In this document: positions 47,158 through 55,503 of the stretch, in pieces
How the letters are laid out: each line of letters starts with the position of its first letter
Position numbering within the stretch: position 1 is the first letter of the stretch
NCBI GenBank assembly: GCA_014237855.1
Contig: JABACD010000005.1
Coordinates: 1 to 64,000 of the forward strand
DNA length: 64,000 bases
From: Planctomycetota bacterium
Lineage (GTDB): Bacteria > Planctomycetota > UBA1135 > GCA-002686595
Direction of reading: 5' to 3'
Notes under the pieces: model-generated
Databases searched by the model: none
What the model saw: the letters and a program-made list of their open reading frames with translations, nothing else
What the model was told of the DNA's origin: nothing
Program-made: the position numbers and the translations under genes

Positions 47158-48186
47158 TCAGTGCTCGGGGTGGATCGAGGCGTTGACGAACATGATCGAG
47201 AGCTGCGTGAAGATGTAGGCCTGCAGCATGGCCACGAAGGCCTCGATGATCATGATGAAGACCGCGAAGGCCAGGGCAACAGGCGAGGCAGCGAAGCCAG
47301 CACCATGCCCCATGGACTCGGCGAAGAAGAAGATCAGGCCCATGAAGGAGAGCACGACCATGTGGCCTCCACTCATGTTCGCGAAGAGACGAATCATGAG
47401 GGCGAAGGGCTTGACGATCAGGCCGATCAATTCGACGAGGAACATCAGCGGCCAGAGCAGCGGGGGCACATGCGGAACCAGGTTCTTCCAGAAGGCGATG
47501 GGCCCCTGAACGATCATGCCGCAGATGATCATCGAGAAGAAGGTGATGCCAGCCAGCGCTGCCGTGACAAAGATGCTGGCAGTCGCAGTAGCACTCCACG
47601 GCACCAGCCCCATCAGGTTCATGAACAGGATGAAGAAGAAGATGCCCAGGAAGTAAGGCAGGTAGGTCCGGCCGGTCTGCTTGCCCATGACCGGCACGAC
47701 CATCTCGTCGCGAATGTACATCACAAAGCCGGTGAAGACCTTCGTGATGGCGTCGCCTCGACCGGTCCGCAGGTAGGTTGGTATGCCCCCCAGGAGAATA
47801 AAGACCAGCAGTACCGCGGCGATCTGGAAGACCTGGAGATTGGTCATGGCCAGATGCGTCTCGGTCAGCGGGTCACCATCCCAGTGGTTGTGCCAGTCGA
47901 ACATCCCCAGGAATCCGGGCAGCGGTATGGAGAAGAGATGGTCTCCACTACCATGAGCGGCCGCAGTTCCATGCTCGCCCTCGTGCTCTGCCGAAGCGTG
48001 CCCAGCTTCGCCACCATGCTCGGCAGCGCCCGCTTCCCCATTAGAGGCAACGAGCCTGGCAGGACTCAGGTGCAGATAGAGCTGCTTGAAGACACTCTCA
48101 TTGGCGTGGTGCTCCGAGTAGGTCTTGGAGATCAAGCAGGCGCCCAGAATGACGACGAGGGCCAGGATGGGTCGGAGGAAGTTCAC
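47158..48186 (-). CDS. atpB: ATP synthase Fo a subunit with His-rich extracytoplasmic segment
   Basis: A 342-residue membrane subunit forming the ion half-channels. The essential Arg is R266 in FALMIRLFANMSGGHMVVL, and YIFTQLSIMFVNASIHPEH closes the protein. TM segments include LQVFQIAAVLLVFILLGG and PYFLGIFFFILFMNLMGLVPW. After the first TM (residues 5-20), residues about 45-83 form a His/Glu/Ala/Gly-rich stretch (EAGAAEHGGEAGHASAEHEG and on), longer than usual and likely outside the membrane. This addition makes the protein larger than the typical 240-290 residues. Follows the atpI-like gene by 38 bp. Confidence 0.96.
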   Translation of the reverse strand: MNFLRPILALVVILGACLISKTYSEHHANESVFKQLYLHLSPARLVASNGEAGAAEHGGEAGHASAEHEGEHGTAAAHGSGDHLFSIPLPGFLGMFDWHNHWDGDPLTETHLAMTNLQVFQIAAVLLVFILLGGIPTYLRTGRGDAITKVFTGFVMYIRDEMVVPVMGKQTGRTYLPYFLGIFFFILFMNLMGLVPWSATATASIFVTAALAGITFFSMIICGMIVQGPIAFWKNLVPHVPPLLWPLMFLVELIGLIVKPFALMIRLFANMSGGHMVVLSFMGLIFFFAESMGHGAGFAASPVALAFAVFIMIIEAFVAMLQAYIFTQLSIMFVNASIHPEH

Positions 48187-48224
48187 GGTCGTCTTGGGTT
48201 CGTTGGTGGGCTTCTCGTGAGAGC

Positions 48225-48635
48225 TTACTTGGCAGGGTCAGCTTCCAGAGAGCCGGCCTTGGCGTCGGTGGAGTTGCTCAGAATCCGAACACTCTCGAAG
48301 ACTGCGACCGTCTGGACGACGACGGCAACTGCAACGAAGGTCAGGAGAAAGGCCTTCCAGTCAGCTCGAAGCGCTGCAGCCTCGATGTAGCGGAAGGACA
48401 GGGCGCCGATCAGCACGAAGAGCAGCTTGAAGAGAAAGACCTCGACCACCGACTGGAAGGCGTGATTCGGTCGGTGGCGGAAGGAGTGGCGCTGCCAGCT
48501 TGCGCCCAGCATCGAGACGGAAGTACCACAGAGCGCGCCTGCGGCCACCCCCATACCCTCACGCCCGCCCAGCTGGAAGGCGAGAATGGCCGTGATCAGG
48601 ATCACGGCGAGGGTCACGAGGGTCGTACGGGTCAT
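48225..48635 (-). CDS. AtpI-like membrane protein of the ATP synthase operon
   Basis: A 136-residue protein with four hydrophobic segments (residues about 3-20, 29-46, 60-85 with VVEVFLFKLLFVLIGALSF, and 93-115 with FLLTFVAVAVVVQTVAVF). The arrangement and operon position (after atpZ, before atpB) match the ATP synthase I protein, proposed to help assemble the c-ring. Sequence similarity is judged weak, so the assignment rests mainly on context. Its start ATG overlaps the atpZ stop as ATGA. Confidence 0.7.
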   Translation of the reverse strand: MTRTTLVTLAVILITAILAFQLGGREGMGVAAGALCGTSVSMLGASWQRHSFRHRPNHAFQSVVEVFLFKLLFVLIGALSFRYIEAAALRADWKAFLLTFVAVAVVVQTVAVFESVRILSNSTDAKAGSLEADPAK

Positions 48636-48889
48636 GTGTCTTGGGAGCCTCCCCCGGAAGGGGGTTGTCGCTTGGAGGTCGCTCCCGAGGGAACGGCCTG
48701 CAACAGGGAGTAGAAGCCACCCGCAGCCCCGAGGAAGATCCCGACGATCAGGAGCAGGGGGTATGTACCGAGCTTGCCGTCCAACCAGTAGCCCCCGAGC
48801 CCCAGGACGCCCATCGATGCGACGAACTGGAAACCGAGACCTGCATAGCGCCCGTAGGCGTCACCCGCCCCTTTCTGCTCCTTCTTCAT
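48632..48889 (-). CDS. atpZ: AtpZ-like small membrane protein
   Basis: An 85-residue protein with two TM hairpin segments: YAGLGFQFVASMGVLGLGGYWLD in two parts, and PLLLIVGIFLGAAGGFYSLL. The GY-W-LD-GKLGTYP turn between them is the AtpZ/PF09527-type signature as I know it. AtpZ opens many ATP synthase operons and, with AtpI, has been linked to Mg/Ca transport and Fo assembly. It is the first gene of this operon; a divergent 512-bp region separates it from ndk. Confidence 0.82.
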   Translation of the reverse strand: MKKEQKGAGDAYGRYAGLGFQFVASMGVLGLGGYWLDGKLGTYPLLLIVGIFLGAAGGFYSLLQAVPSGATSKRQPPSGGGSQDT

Positions 48890-49401
48890 TGCTGGAGCAA
48901 GAGCCTTCGAAGGGGACTCGGCGGCATGCAGTCCGTACCTGTTCTACCGCGATCAGAACGCGGTCGACGTGCGGGAAGCTTGAGAGGAGGGAGAGCGGAA
49001 GCTACCCGGTGCGGGGAGCTGGATTCTTTTTCAGCGGGCCTTTGTCCGTGACCTGAAAACCCCGACGCGCGATGATTTGCAGGCTTCGAACGGCAAACAG
49101 AGTAGGCTCGCGCCTGACGAGGTCAACCCGGCTCCCAGGATTTCCAGGCAGCCGCTGAAATTCCGCGCACCGGAGGGGACCGCCCCCCAGGACCCCTGGC
49201 GAGGGGCAGCTTGCCGGGGTCGCCTCTCAAAGTGGCTCGAACTGGTCGTCAGACCTGCCTGGGTTTGGCGGGAAGCCATGTTCGCAGGGCCCCCGGGGAG
49301 ATAGAATTGTCGCCAAATTTGGGGAGCCAGGGCACAGGGCCTGTCCCCCGCCTCTTCCATCCACCCCCTCGCCTCACGGCATTCCTACGCGGAGAATCCC
49401 C
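48890..49401. promoter_or_regulatory. Divergent atp operon / ndk intergenic region
   Basis: 512 bp with no gene; it must hold the promoters of the minus-strand atp operon and the plus-strand ndk gene. A candidate atp promoter on the minus strand at 49099-49126 has TTGACC as -35 and TACTCT as -10, spaced 16 bp, about 210 bp upstream of atpZ. An AT-rich patch (AGAATTGTCGCCAAATTTGGGG) around 49303-49324 stands out in this GC-rich DNA and may belong to the ndk promoter. Both are visual matches only. Confidence 0.35.
49391..49394 (+). promoter_or_regulatory. Ribosome binding site that fixes the ndk TTG start
   Basis: GGAG lies seven bases upstream of TTG 49402, and no ATG precedes the conserved ERTLVLLKPD. 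This supports the TTG start. Confidence 0.55.
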
Positions 49402-49872
49402 TTGGAACGCACTCTCGTCCTCCTGAAGCCCGACGCCCTCCAGCGCCACCTCGTCGGCCCGATCCTCAGCCGCTTCGAGCAGAAGGGTCTCAAGCTCGCC
49501 GGCCTCAAGATGCGCAGCTTCCCGCTGGAGACCATTCAGCGCCACTACTCCGACCATGCGGACAAGCCCTTCTACGGCAACCTGGTCAGCTTCATGACCT
49601 CGGGCCCCGTGGTCGCGATGGCCTTCGATGGCAAGGATGCCATCAAGGTCGTACGCACACTGGTCGGCGCCACCAATGCTCGCGAAGCCGCCCCCGGTAC
49701 CATCCGAGGTGACTACGGCATGAGCTTCTCCAACAACATGGTCCATGCCTCCGATGGTCCCGAGGCTGCTGAGAAGGAGCTGGGGCTCTTCTTTGCCGAG
49801 GCCGGCGACCTGATCGACTGGGAACCCATCGATCTGGGCTGGACCTACAACGTGGAAGAAGAGCTCTCCTGA
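49402..49872 (+). CDS. ndk: Nucleoside diphosphate kinase
   Basis: A 156-residue enzyme that moves the gamma phosphate between NTPs and NDPs through a phospho-His. N-terminus ERTLVLLKPDALQRHLVGPI; catalytic H115 in FSNNMVHASDGPEAAEKEL; DYGM-loop GTIRGDYGMS. The length is a little above the bacterial norm because of a C-terminal extension (DWEPIDLGWTYNVEEELS). The start codon is TTG at 49402. Its stop TGA overlaps a CTG that probably starts the downstream NFACT gene. Confidence 0.97.
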   Translation: MERTLVLLKPDALQRHLVGPILSRFEQKGLKLAGLKMRSFPLETIQRHYSDHADKPFYGNLVSFMTSGPVVAMAFDGKDAIKVVRTLVGATNAREAAPGTIRGDYGMSFSNNMVHASDGPEAAEKELGLFFAEAGDLIDWEPIDLGWTYNVEEELS

Positions 49873-51425
49873 GCCTCAACGCCCGTCAGATCGAGCAGCT
49901 CGTCGAGGAGCTCGGGGATCTCCTCGGCTCCCTTCGGCTGCGCGATGTTCAGGCCCTTCCCCCTCGTGACGTGGTGCTCGTGTTCGAGCCCGATGACCCT
50001 GGGGAGGGGCCCGCTGTCTTTCGTCTGAGACTGTCCGCCGATCCAGACAACTCCAGGCTGCATCTTCAGCAAGGTCGTCTGCACCGAGGCAAGGGCCCCA
50101 CGGGCCCCTTCTTCCGTCGACTCGAAGAGGAGCTGGTCGGTGCTCGCCTCAAGTCCCTGACGCAGGTACGCGCGGACCGACTCTGCCTGCTGGAGTTCCA
50201 GGACACCCCGGGCGGCGCTCCCAGGTCCCTGCTGGCCGAGCTGACCGGCAGACATGGGAACCTGGTGCTCCTCGAGCGTGCCGACCGCGTGCTGGACCTC
50301 CTGGTCCCTCCTCCCGCCAAGCAGGAGACGCCCCGACTCGTGAAGGGCGAGGTCTGGTCCCCTCCCCCAGGACGCTCCTACGACCCCGAATCCACCCCGT
50401 CCATCGAGGAGTCCTTCGAGCTGCCCGAGGAGCCCCCGCCCGGTGTTCTCCAGGGTCATGCACCCCTCGCACCACTCTCGTGGCGAGTGGAGAACTCCCT
50501 CGGCAGCGCCGCATCACAGCGCGATCTCGCAGCCGCCCGCAAGAAGTTACGCAAGCGAGTCGAGCGCAAGCTGGCCCGTGCGCGGTCTCTCCTTGGCGGC
50601 CTACAGAAGAAGCTAGAGGCCTGTGGCCGCTCCGAACGAGTTCGCCTCGACGGGGAGCTCCTCTCCGCCAACTTGCATCAAGTTCAGAGAGGCGCGAAGT
50701 TCGTCGAACTCGAGGACTGGTACAGCGAGGGTTCGCCCGCACGGCGGATCGAGGTGGACCCGCGGCGAAGCCCAAAGGAGAACGCCCAGCTGCTGTTCGA
50801 TAAGTACAAGAAGCTCGAGCGCTCCAAGGTCGAGCTCCCCTCCGAACTGGCCCTGGCCGAGGAGCGAGTCGAAGCGCTGAGCCAGCTACTCGAGCGCGCC
50901 AACGACCAGAGCAATGACCCCGAACAAGTCGACTCGGAGGGCGTCAGCCAGGGGCTCCTCGATCCCCCCCAGCAGGCCGACCCACGCAAGCGCAAGGCTC
51001 CCGCGCCACGTGTACCCTACCGGACCTTCACCACCTCCACCGGAGTCGAGGTACGGGTCGGAAGAACAGCCAAGGACAACGACGCGCTGACCTTCAAGCA
51101 CTCCAATGGCAACGACTACTGGCTCCACACGGCGGATGCACCCGGCAGCCACGTTGTGCTCCGTGTTGGAAAAGGCGGCGGCAAGAAGGGCAGGGTCGTC
51201 GAGCCAGCCCACGAGGACCTGATCGACGCGGCCCACCTGGCCGTTCACTTCTCCCCTCTCAAGGAGGCCAGCAAGGCCAGCGTGCACGTCGCCCCCTGCA
51301 AGCTCGTTCACAAACCCCGTGGGGCCAAGCCCGGCCTGGTGACCCTCTCAGGCGGTCGAAACCTCGAGATTCGGATGCAACCGGACAGGCTCGCAAGGTT
51401 ATTGCGACCCTCCAGAGGTCAGTGA
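49869..51425 (+). CDS. NFACT family protein, RqcH-like (ribosome quality control)
   Basis: About 518 residues if it starts at CTG 49869. The N-terminal NFACT-N part begins LSLNARQIEQLVEELGDLLG, which matches the family start. The Asp-Arg (DR) pair at about 103-104 in QVRADRLCLLEF aligns with the pair needed for alanine tailing in bacterial RqcH. GRHGNLVLLERADRVLDLL follows. A coiled-coil middle (residues about 210-345) and the C-terminal NFACT-R domain (RTFTTSTGVEVRVGRTAKDN, NDYWLHTADAPGSHVVLRVG, HKPRGAKPGLVTLSGG) complete it. Expected role: adding C-terminal Ala tails to stalled peptides on 50S subunits. The first GTG (49971) would delete 34 conserved-looking residues, so CTG with a CTGA overlap is favoured. 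Confidence 0.85.
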   Translation: MSLNARQIEQLVEELGDLLGSLRLRDVQALPPRDVVLVFEPDDPGEGPAVFRLRLSADPDNSRLHLQQGRLHRGKGPTGPFFRRLEEELVGARLKSLTQVRADRLCLLEFQDTPGGAPRSLLAELTGRHGNLVLLERADRVLDLLVPPPAKQETPRLVKGEVWSPPPGRSYDPESTPSIEESFELPEEPPPGVLQGHAPLAPLSWRVENSLGSAASQRDLAAARKKLRKRVERKLARARSLLGGLQKKLEACGRSERVRLDGELLSANLHQVQRGAKFVELEDWYSEGSPARRIEVDPRRSPKENAQLLFDKYKKLERSKVELPSELALAEERVEALSQLLERANDQSNDPEQVDSEGVSQGLLDPPQQADPRKRKAPAPRVPYRTFTTSTGVEVRVGRTAKDNDALTFKHSNGNDYWLHTADAPGSHVVLRVGKGGGKKGRVVEPAHEDLIDAAHLAVHFSPLKEASKASVHVAPCKLVHKPRGAKPGLVTLSGGRNLEIRMQPDRLARLLRPSRGQ

Positions 51426-51526
51426 ATCACCTCCCAGACGCCAAGCTCTCGAACACCAATCCTCCAGGTGTGTTCCAGATCCCTTAGGATCTCGCTGATC
51501 CGCCGCCATACCTAGGCCCCAAAGAC

Positions 51527-52531
51527 ATGACCATCTCTCGACAGAGCCTCCTCTCGGTGCTCGGAAGCCTGGCGCTTCTCGGGACCGCATCCTGTATCAA
51601 TGACACGATCAGTCGTCAGGATCGAGCCAAGCAAATCGAGATTCACACCGACTCTGCCAGCCTCAACCTCGCGATGGGCGAGTACTTGCGGGCCGAGAGC
51701 CAGGCACTGAAAGGCCTGGATCTGGACGACGACAACTTCACCCTGACTCTCTACCTCGGCCGGGCCCTGCTCAACCAGGGCACCATCGAGAAGATCCTCC
51801 AGGCCGAGTACGCCCTGCGAAAGCTTCCCCTCGACGAGGACTTCAGGGTTCCCCTTTCGCTTGCCGAGGTGCTCGAACGCAAGGGAATCGCCTTCTCCGA
51901 AGCTGCCGAGGGTGTGGCCAGCGGTGAGCGCTACACCCCTGCTCCCGATCCATCGGCGAGGGCCAAGGAGCTCCGTCAGGATTCCAACAAGTGCTTCAAG
52001 GAGTCCCTGGAACTCTTCGAGTACGCACTCGACATGCAGCCGGGGGATACCGAGGTCCTCAACGGCCTGGTGCGCATCACCGCCTCGCTGCAGCTCTACG
52101 GGGATTCCCTGGCCTGGGGTGAAGCCCTGGTGAGGATCACTCGCACAGATCGCCTCTGGTTCCGTGAGCAGGTCGATCGACCCAACGTATCGACCCAGGA
52201 TGAGGAGCGCTTCTGGAGAGTCATCACCAGGTTGCGGAGTCTCGAGCGCTCAGTGCACCTGCACTCTGCGGCGATCCTGAACCTGAAGCTCGATCAACCG
52301 GAAGAGGCCCTGGCAGCCCTCGACGCTGTCCTGGAATTCGACCCGGGCATTGCAGAGGTCTACAGCCAGCGCGCTCAATTGCTGGTCAAGCTCGGTCGCT
52401 ACGAGGAGGCCATTGCCTCGATCGACAGCTTTCTGTCGCTCGCAAGCCTCGAATTCGACCATCCGAATGTCCAGCGCGCGTTTCGCATCCGAAGGGACTG
52501 TGAAGCTGCTCTGGTTCGTTCCGAGGGCTGA
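51527..52531 (+). CDS. TPR-containing lipoprotein
   Basis: A 334-residue protein with a lipoprotein signal (LLSVLGSLALLGTASC; the Cys is residue 23). After it comes a helical region with TPR patterns: ASLNLAMGEYLRAESQALKG, NFTLTLYLGRALLNQG, ESLELFEYALDMQPGDTEVL, and near the end LDQPEEALAALDAVLEFDPG and LVKLGRYEEAIASIDSFL. TPR lipoproteins serve as scaffolds at the membrane; the partner is unknown. ATG start after a 101-bp gap from the NFACT gene, which suggests its own transcription is possible. Confidence 0.82.
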   Translation: MTISRQSLLSVLGSLALLGTASCINDTISRQDRAKQIEIHTDSASLNLAMGEYLRAESQALKGLDLDDDNFTLTLYLGRALLNQGTIEKILQAEYALRKLPLDEDFRVPLSLAEVLERKGIAFSEAAEGVASGERYTPAPDPSARAKELRQDSNKCFKESLELFEYALDMQPGDTEVLNGLVRITASLQLYGDSLAWGEALVRITRTDRLWFREQVDRPNVSTQDEERFWRVITRLRSLERSVHLHSAAILNLKLDQPEEALAALDAVLEFDPGIAEVYSQRAQLLVKLGRYEEAIASIDSFLSLASLEFDHPNVQRAFRIRRDCEAALVRSEG

Positions 52532-52555
52532 CCTCTAGCGCGCGCGAGGCGAGAG

Positions 52556-53743
52556 CTATCTCGGGGCCTTCGGGCTCCAGGTCACAGTGCGCTCCAGTCC
52601 AAAGCGGTCTATGAACCGCAAGATGATCTCGCGCTGACCCCGGCTCTGCTGTAACACTCGGCTGATCTCCGCAGGGCTACAGAGAGGCTCGCCGGCCAGT
52701 TCGAAGAGGATGTCACCGCGTTGTAGGCCCAGGTTCTCAGCCATGCTTCCGGGCTCACGCCGCTCGATCACGAGGCCCACGCCCGGCCCCAGCAAGGTTG
52801 CTGAGCTGGCCTCCTCCGTGATTCGAGTGACCTTGACGCCAAGGAAGGTGACCACAGGGGTCACTGCCAGGAGGTCCGGAGAGGCGACGTCCCGACCGTA
52901 ACCTGGGTCGGAGGAGCCAAAGCTCAACTGCTGGCGACCACGGTCCCATTGGAACTGGCTTCCTGGTCCAAAGGGCTTGGCAAGGATTCCGACCAGCCCG
53001 GGTACACGACTGCGAAGCCCGGGATAAGCCTCGAGCAAGGCGGCCGAACTCTCGGCCGCATAACGCTGCTGACGAATCCGGGTTCCATCATGAATGAACT
53101 CGGTCAGGACCACGCCCTCTGGCTGAACATCCAGCTTGAAGACGTGTCGTGCGACACGTCTGGGCGTCTGGAAGGCTCTCGGTTGGTACATGCTGAGAGA
53201 CTTGCGCGGCGAGAGTGGCTGCAGGCGCTCCGAGGGAGGCAGCAGGTCACCGATATCGATAGCTCGCAGCATGGCTGCCTCTGACCGGCTATCTGTCGAG
53301 GCCTGATCTCCGCCCTCGCTGTCGATCCATTCCCGACGCAGCCTCCGTGCGCTCTGGTTCAGCTCACGAAGAGCCATCCGGGAGGTCCAGGCCAGCTCAG
53401 GCATCTCGGGGTCCAGTGACCAGGCCTCGATGGCCAACCCTAGCTCCGCATCCCAGCGGGCGCGGGCCACCAGCTCCTCGTAGGCAATTTCACGCGCATC
53501 GATGTCAGAGTCCGTCAGCCGTGCATACCAGCTCACCTGGTCGACGCCTGAGGAGAGGACCACTCGAAGCTTCTGGCCACGAAGGAATTCAGCATCGGAA
53601 TCGTCACCCCGAGCTTCCTCCTCGATGCCCGGCGACGCCTCGACCTGCGCGGACTGCTGTGCCCAGGCCTGGCCCAGCCCTAGCACGCACAGCCCGACCA
53701 CATGGCCAAGAGTGCAGCTCGAGCTTCGCAAGGGTGTATTCAT
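52556..53743 (-). CDS. Secreted PDZ-domain protein
   Basis: A 395-residue exported protein with a signal peptide (residues 1-29; LCVLGLGQAWAQQ near the cleavage site). A beta-rich middle (residues 120-290) has no recognised family. Near the C-terminus is a PDZ domain at about 300-385: GPGVGLVIERREPGSMAENL and GLQRGDILFELAGEPLCSPA are the binding-loop and core patterns. No Ser protease triad was found, so it is not a DegP-type protease. It follows the anti-sigma gene by 53 bp, suggesting envelope-stress output or ligand sensing for that system; this is inference. Confidence 0.82.
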   Translation of the reverse strand: MNTPLRSSSCTLGHVVGLCVLGLGQAWAQQSAQVEASPGIEEEARGDDSDAEFLRGQKLRVVLSSGVDQVSWYARLTDSDIDAREIAYEELVARARWDAELGLAIEAWSLDPEMPELAWTSRMALRELNQSARRLRREWIDSEGGDQASTDSRSEAAMLRAIDIGDLLPPSERLQPLSPRKSLSMYQPRAFQTPRRVARHVFKLDVQPEGVVLTEFIHDGTRIRQQRYAAESSAALLEAYPGLRSRVPGLVGILAKPFGPGSQFQWDRGRQQLSFGSSDPGYGRDVASPDLLAVTPVVTFLGVKVTRITEEASSATLLGPGVGLVIERREPGSMAENLGLQRGDILFELAGEPLCSPAEISRVLQQSRGQREIILRFIDRFGLERTVTWSPKAPR

Positions 53744-53796
53744 GTTCGGCGAACGGCTCTCAGGCCTGAAGGAGTCGGGGCTGGGTTCGCCGAAGA

Positions 53797-54489
53797 TCAG
53801 CGCACCCCGTCTCGCCGGGCAGCCGGGGCACTACCACGAAGACCCACCGCGCTATTGAAGCCCTGCCTGGGATGAAAGGCATTGAATGATGGTGCGACCT
53901 CGCCATAGAAGGGCGCGGCGCGCTGCTCCAGATAATCCTCGACCGAGTGCACGGGCTTGAGAGGTGAACCAGCCGACTCACGAACCGGCTGGAGGACCTT
54001 GCTGCCCTGGTGTAGATCGGTAGCAACTGAGGAGCTGTCCGTGACAACGGGAACCACGGGGACCGAATCAATGGTCTCGGTGACGGAGATGGCCTTCTGG
54101 GCGAGTACCCCAAGGAAGAACACGCCGGCCGCCGCAGCCGCCATGGGAATGAACCGCAGGAGGCGCCCTGCCTGAGAACGCTGCGACGTCGTGACACCGG
54201 GGTCGTCCTGCTTCTCCGAGAGCCCCCCCCCGATCAGGCCCTCGCCACGCAAGCGCTCGCGTAGGTCCGGCCAAAGAGAGGTCTCTGGAGCTCCGGCAGC
54301 CATCTGCTCGAAGTGATCGAGCCGGGCCTTCCGGGTGAAATCTGCCTGGGCCAAGACCTCGCGGCAGGAGCCGCAGGCCGTGAGGTGCTGCTCGACCCGC
54401 TCCGCCAGCGGCGACTCGAGGTCGCCACCTACGTGGAGCGGCAGTCCAGCCAGGACTTCAGAACAATTCATCTGCATGGGCTTACTCAT
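53797..54489 (-). CDS. Zinc-binding anti-sigma factor, membrane-anchored
   Basis: A 230-residue regulator. The N-terminal ZAS motif is C9 in MNCSEV plus H35-x3-C39-x2-C42 in HLTACGSCREVL, which typically holds an ECF sigma factor. One TM spans residues about 110-132 (LLRFIPMAAAAAGVFFLGV), so the rest is outside. The C-terminal 100 residues are of low complexity. The ATG at 54489 overlaps the sigma stop, the usual arrangement for a coupled sigma/anti-sigma pair. Triggering probably comes through proteolysis or the neighbouring PDZ protein. Confidence 0.88.
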   Translation of the reverse strand: MSKPMQMNCSEVLAGLPLHVGGDLESPLAERVEQHLTACGSCREVLAQADFTRKARLDHFEQMAAGAPETSLWPDLRERLRGEGLIGGGLSEKQDDPGVTTSQRSQAGRLLRFIPMAAAAAGVFFLGVLAQKAISVTETIDSVPVVPVVTDSSSVATDLHQGSKVLQPVRESAGSPLKPVHSVEDYLEQRAAPFYGEVAPSFNAFHPRQGFNSAVGLRGSAPAARRDGVR

Positions 54490-55360
54490 GGGAACCCTCG
54501 GGTGATTCCGCGTCAGGCGCGCCCCCCTCTGGGAGGGCAGTACTGGGCGCGCCGGATTGACAATTATCGGCTTCGGAATTCGCTTCATACTCCGAATTGG
54601 TGCCGCTCGGTTCTACGTCTGCTGCCTTGCCCTTGTTGGCACCGGCTGCAGACTCCTTGTCTCGCTCTCGTCTCTCCCACTCTTCCTGAAACAACTTACG
54701 GCCGCGATGCAGTCGCCACCTGACCGTCACGTGGGTCGCTCCCACGATTTCGGCGATCTCACTGCAGGGCAGCCCTTCGAGCTCTCGCAGGACCAAGGCT
54801 GACTGAAAATGGGGAGCGAGGGAATCCAGGCAGGCCTGCACCTCGCTCGCGGTTTCCTCCCGGATGATGGCGGCAGAGGGATCCTCGACCCCCTCATCGA
54901 TGATCTCCGGATCGCACTCGTCTTCCTCCGAGCCTGTCGTGGAGTAGGTCGGCCGGCGCTTGCGGAGCAGATCGATGGAGAGGTTCGTCACGATTCGATA
55001 GAGCCAGGTGCTGAAGGCATGGCCAAAGTCGAATTTCTCCAGGTTCCGGAACACACGCATGAAAGCGTCCTGGACCAGGTCCTGGGCATCCTCGTCGCTG
55101 GGCACCAGGTTTCGAGCCACACGCCAGGCGCGACGCTCGTAACGCTGAACCAGCTCGGCAAACCCACGCTCATCTCCCGCCAGAGCCAGACGCAGGGAGG
55201 CATGGTCCTCGGCCCGATTGCGGGCAGCGAGGCTCTTGGGATCTTCTCCCCCGACGGCCTTCGTGGGGGCAGCAGTGAGCCCTTCGGCGGGTAGGGCCTG
55301 GGCCCCTGCGGGTTCAGCGCTCATGTCAGCGGGTGGTGAATCGGAAAGGCTCTCGTCCAT
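54482..55360 (-). CDS. ECF-type RNA polymerase sigma factor
   Basis: A 292-residue sigma-70-family factor. The sigma-2 region covers residues about 65-138 (FAELVQRYERRAWRVARNLV, DAQDLVQDAFMRVFRN, FSTWLYRIVTNLSIDLLRKR) and binds the -10 element. Sigma-4 covers about 175-230 (LVLRELEGLPCSEIAEIVGA, HVTVRWRLHRGRKLFQ) and binds the -35. After sigma-4 a Ser/Glu/Gly-rich tail of about 60 residues is added. A Ser/Ala/Pro-rich N-terminus of about 50 residues precedes sigma-2. Start uncertain: ATG 55360, or ATG 55324 (12 residues shorter). Genes controlled are unknown; no -35 box was identified upstream. Confidence 0.9.
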   Translation of the reverse strand: MDESLSDSPPADMSAEPAGAQALPAEGLTAAPTKAVGGEDPKSLAARNRAEDHASLRLALAGDERGFAELVQRYERRAWRVARNLVPSDEDAQDLVQDAFMRVFRNLEKFDFGHAFSTWLYRIVTNLSIDLLRKRRPTYSTTGSEEDECDPEIIDEGVEDPSAAIIREETASEVQACLDSLAPHFQSALVLRELEGLPCSEIAEIVGATHVTVRWRLHRGRKLFQEEWERRERDKESAAGANKGKAADVEPSGTNSEYEANSEADNCQSGAPSTALPEGGAPDAESPEGSHE

Positions 55361-55503
55361 GGAATCGGCGGGCGGGCCGGCTTTACTCGTGAGATACGGG
55401 CGAGGTGGACAGCTGTTGGGATATCCCCCCATTCGATCGGCCATGCAGGCCATTTTCGGGAGTGGATGGACCTTCAAGCCCCTCCAGGGGGTCTCCTGGG
55501 AGG

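Noticed and set aside
52556..53743. DegP/HtrA-type protease
   Set aside because: One PDZ domain is present but no trypsin-like Ser/His/Asp signature is seen.
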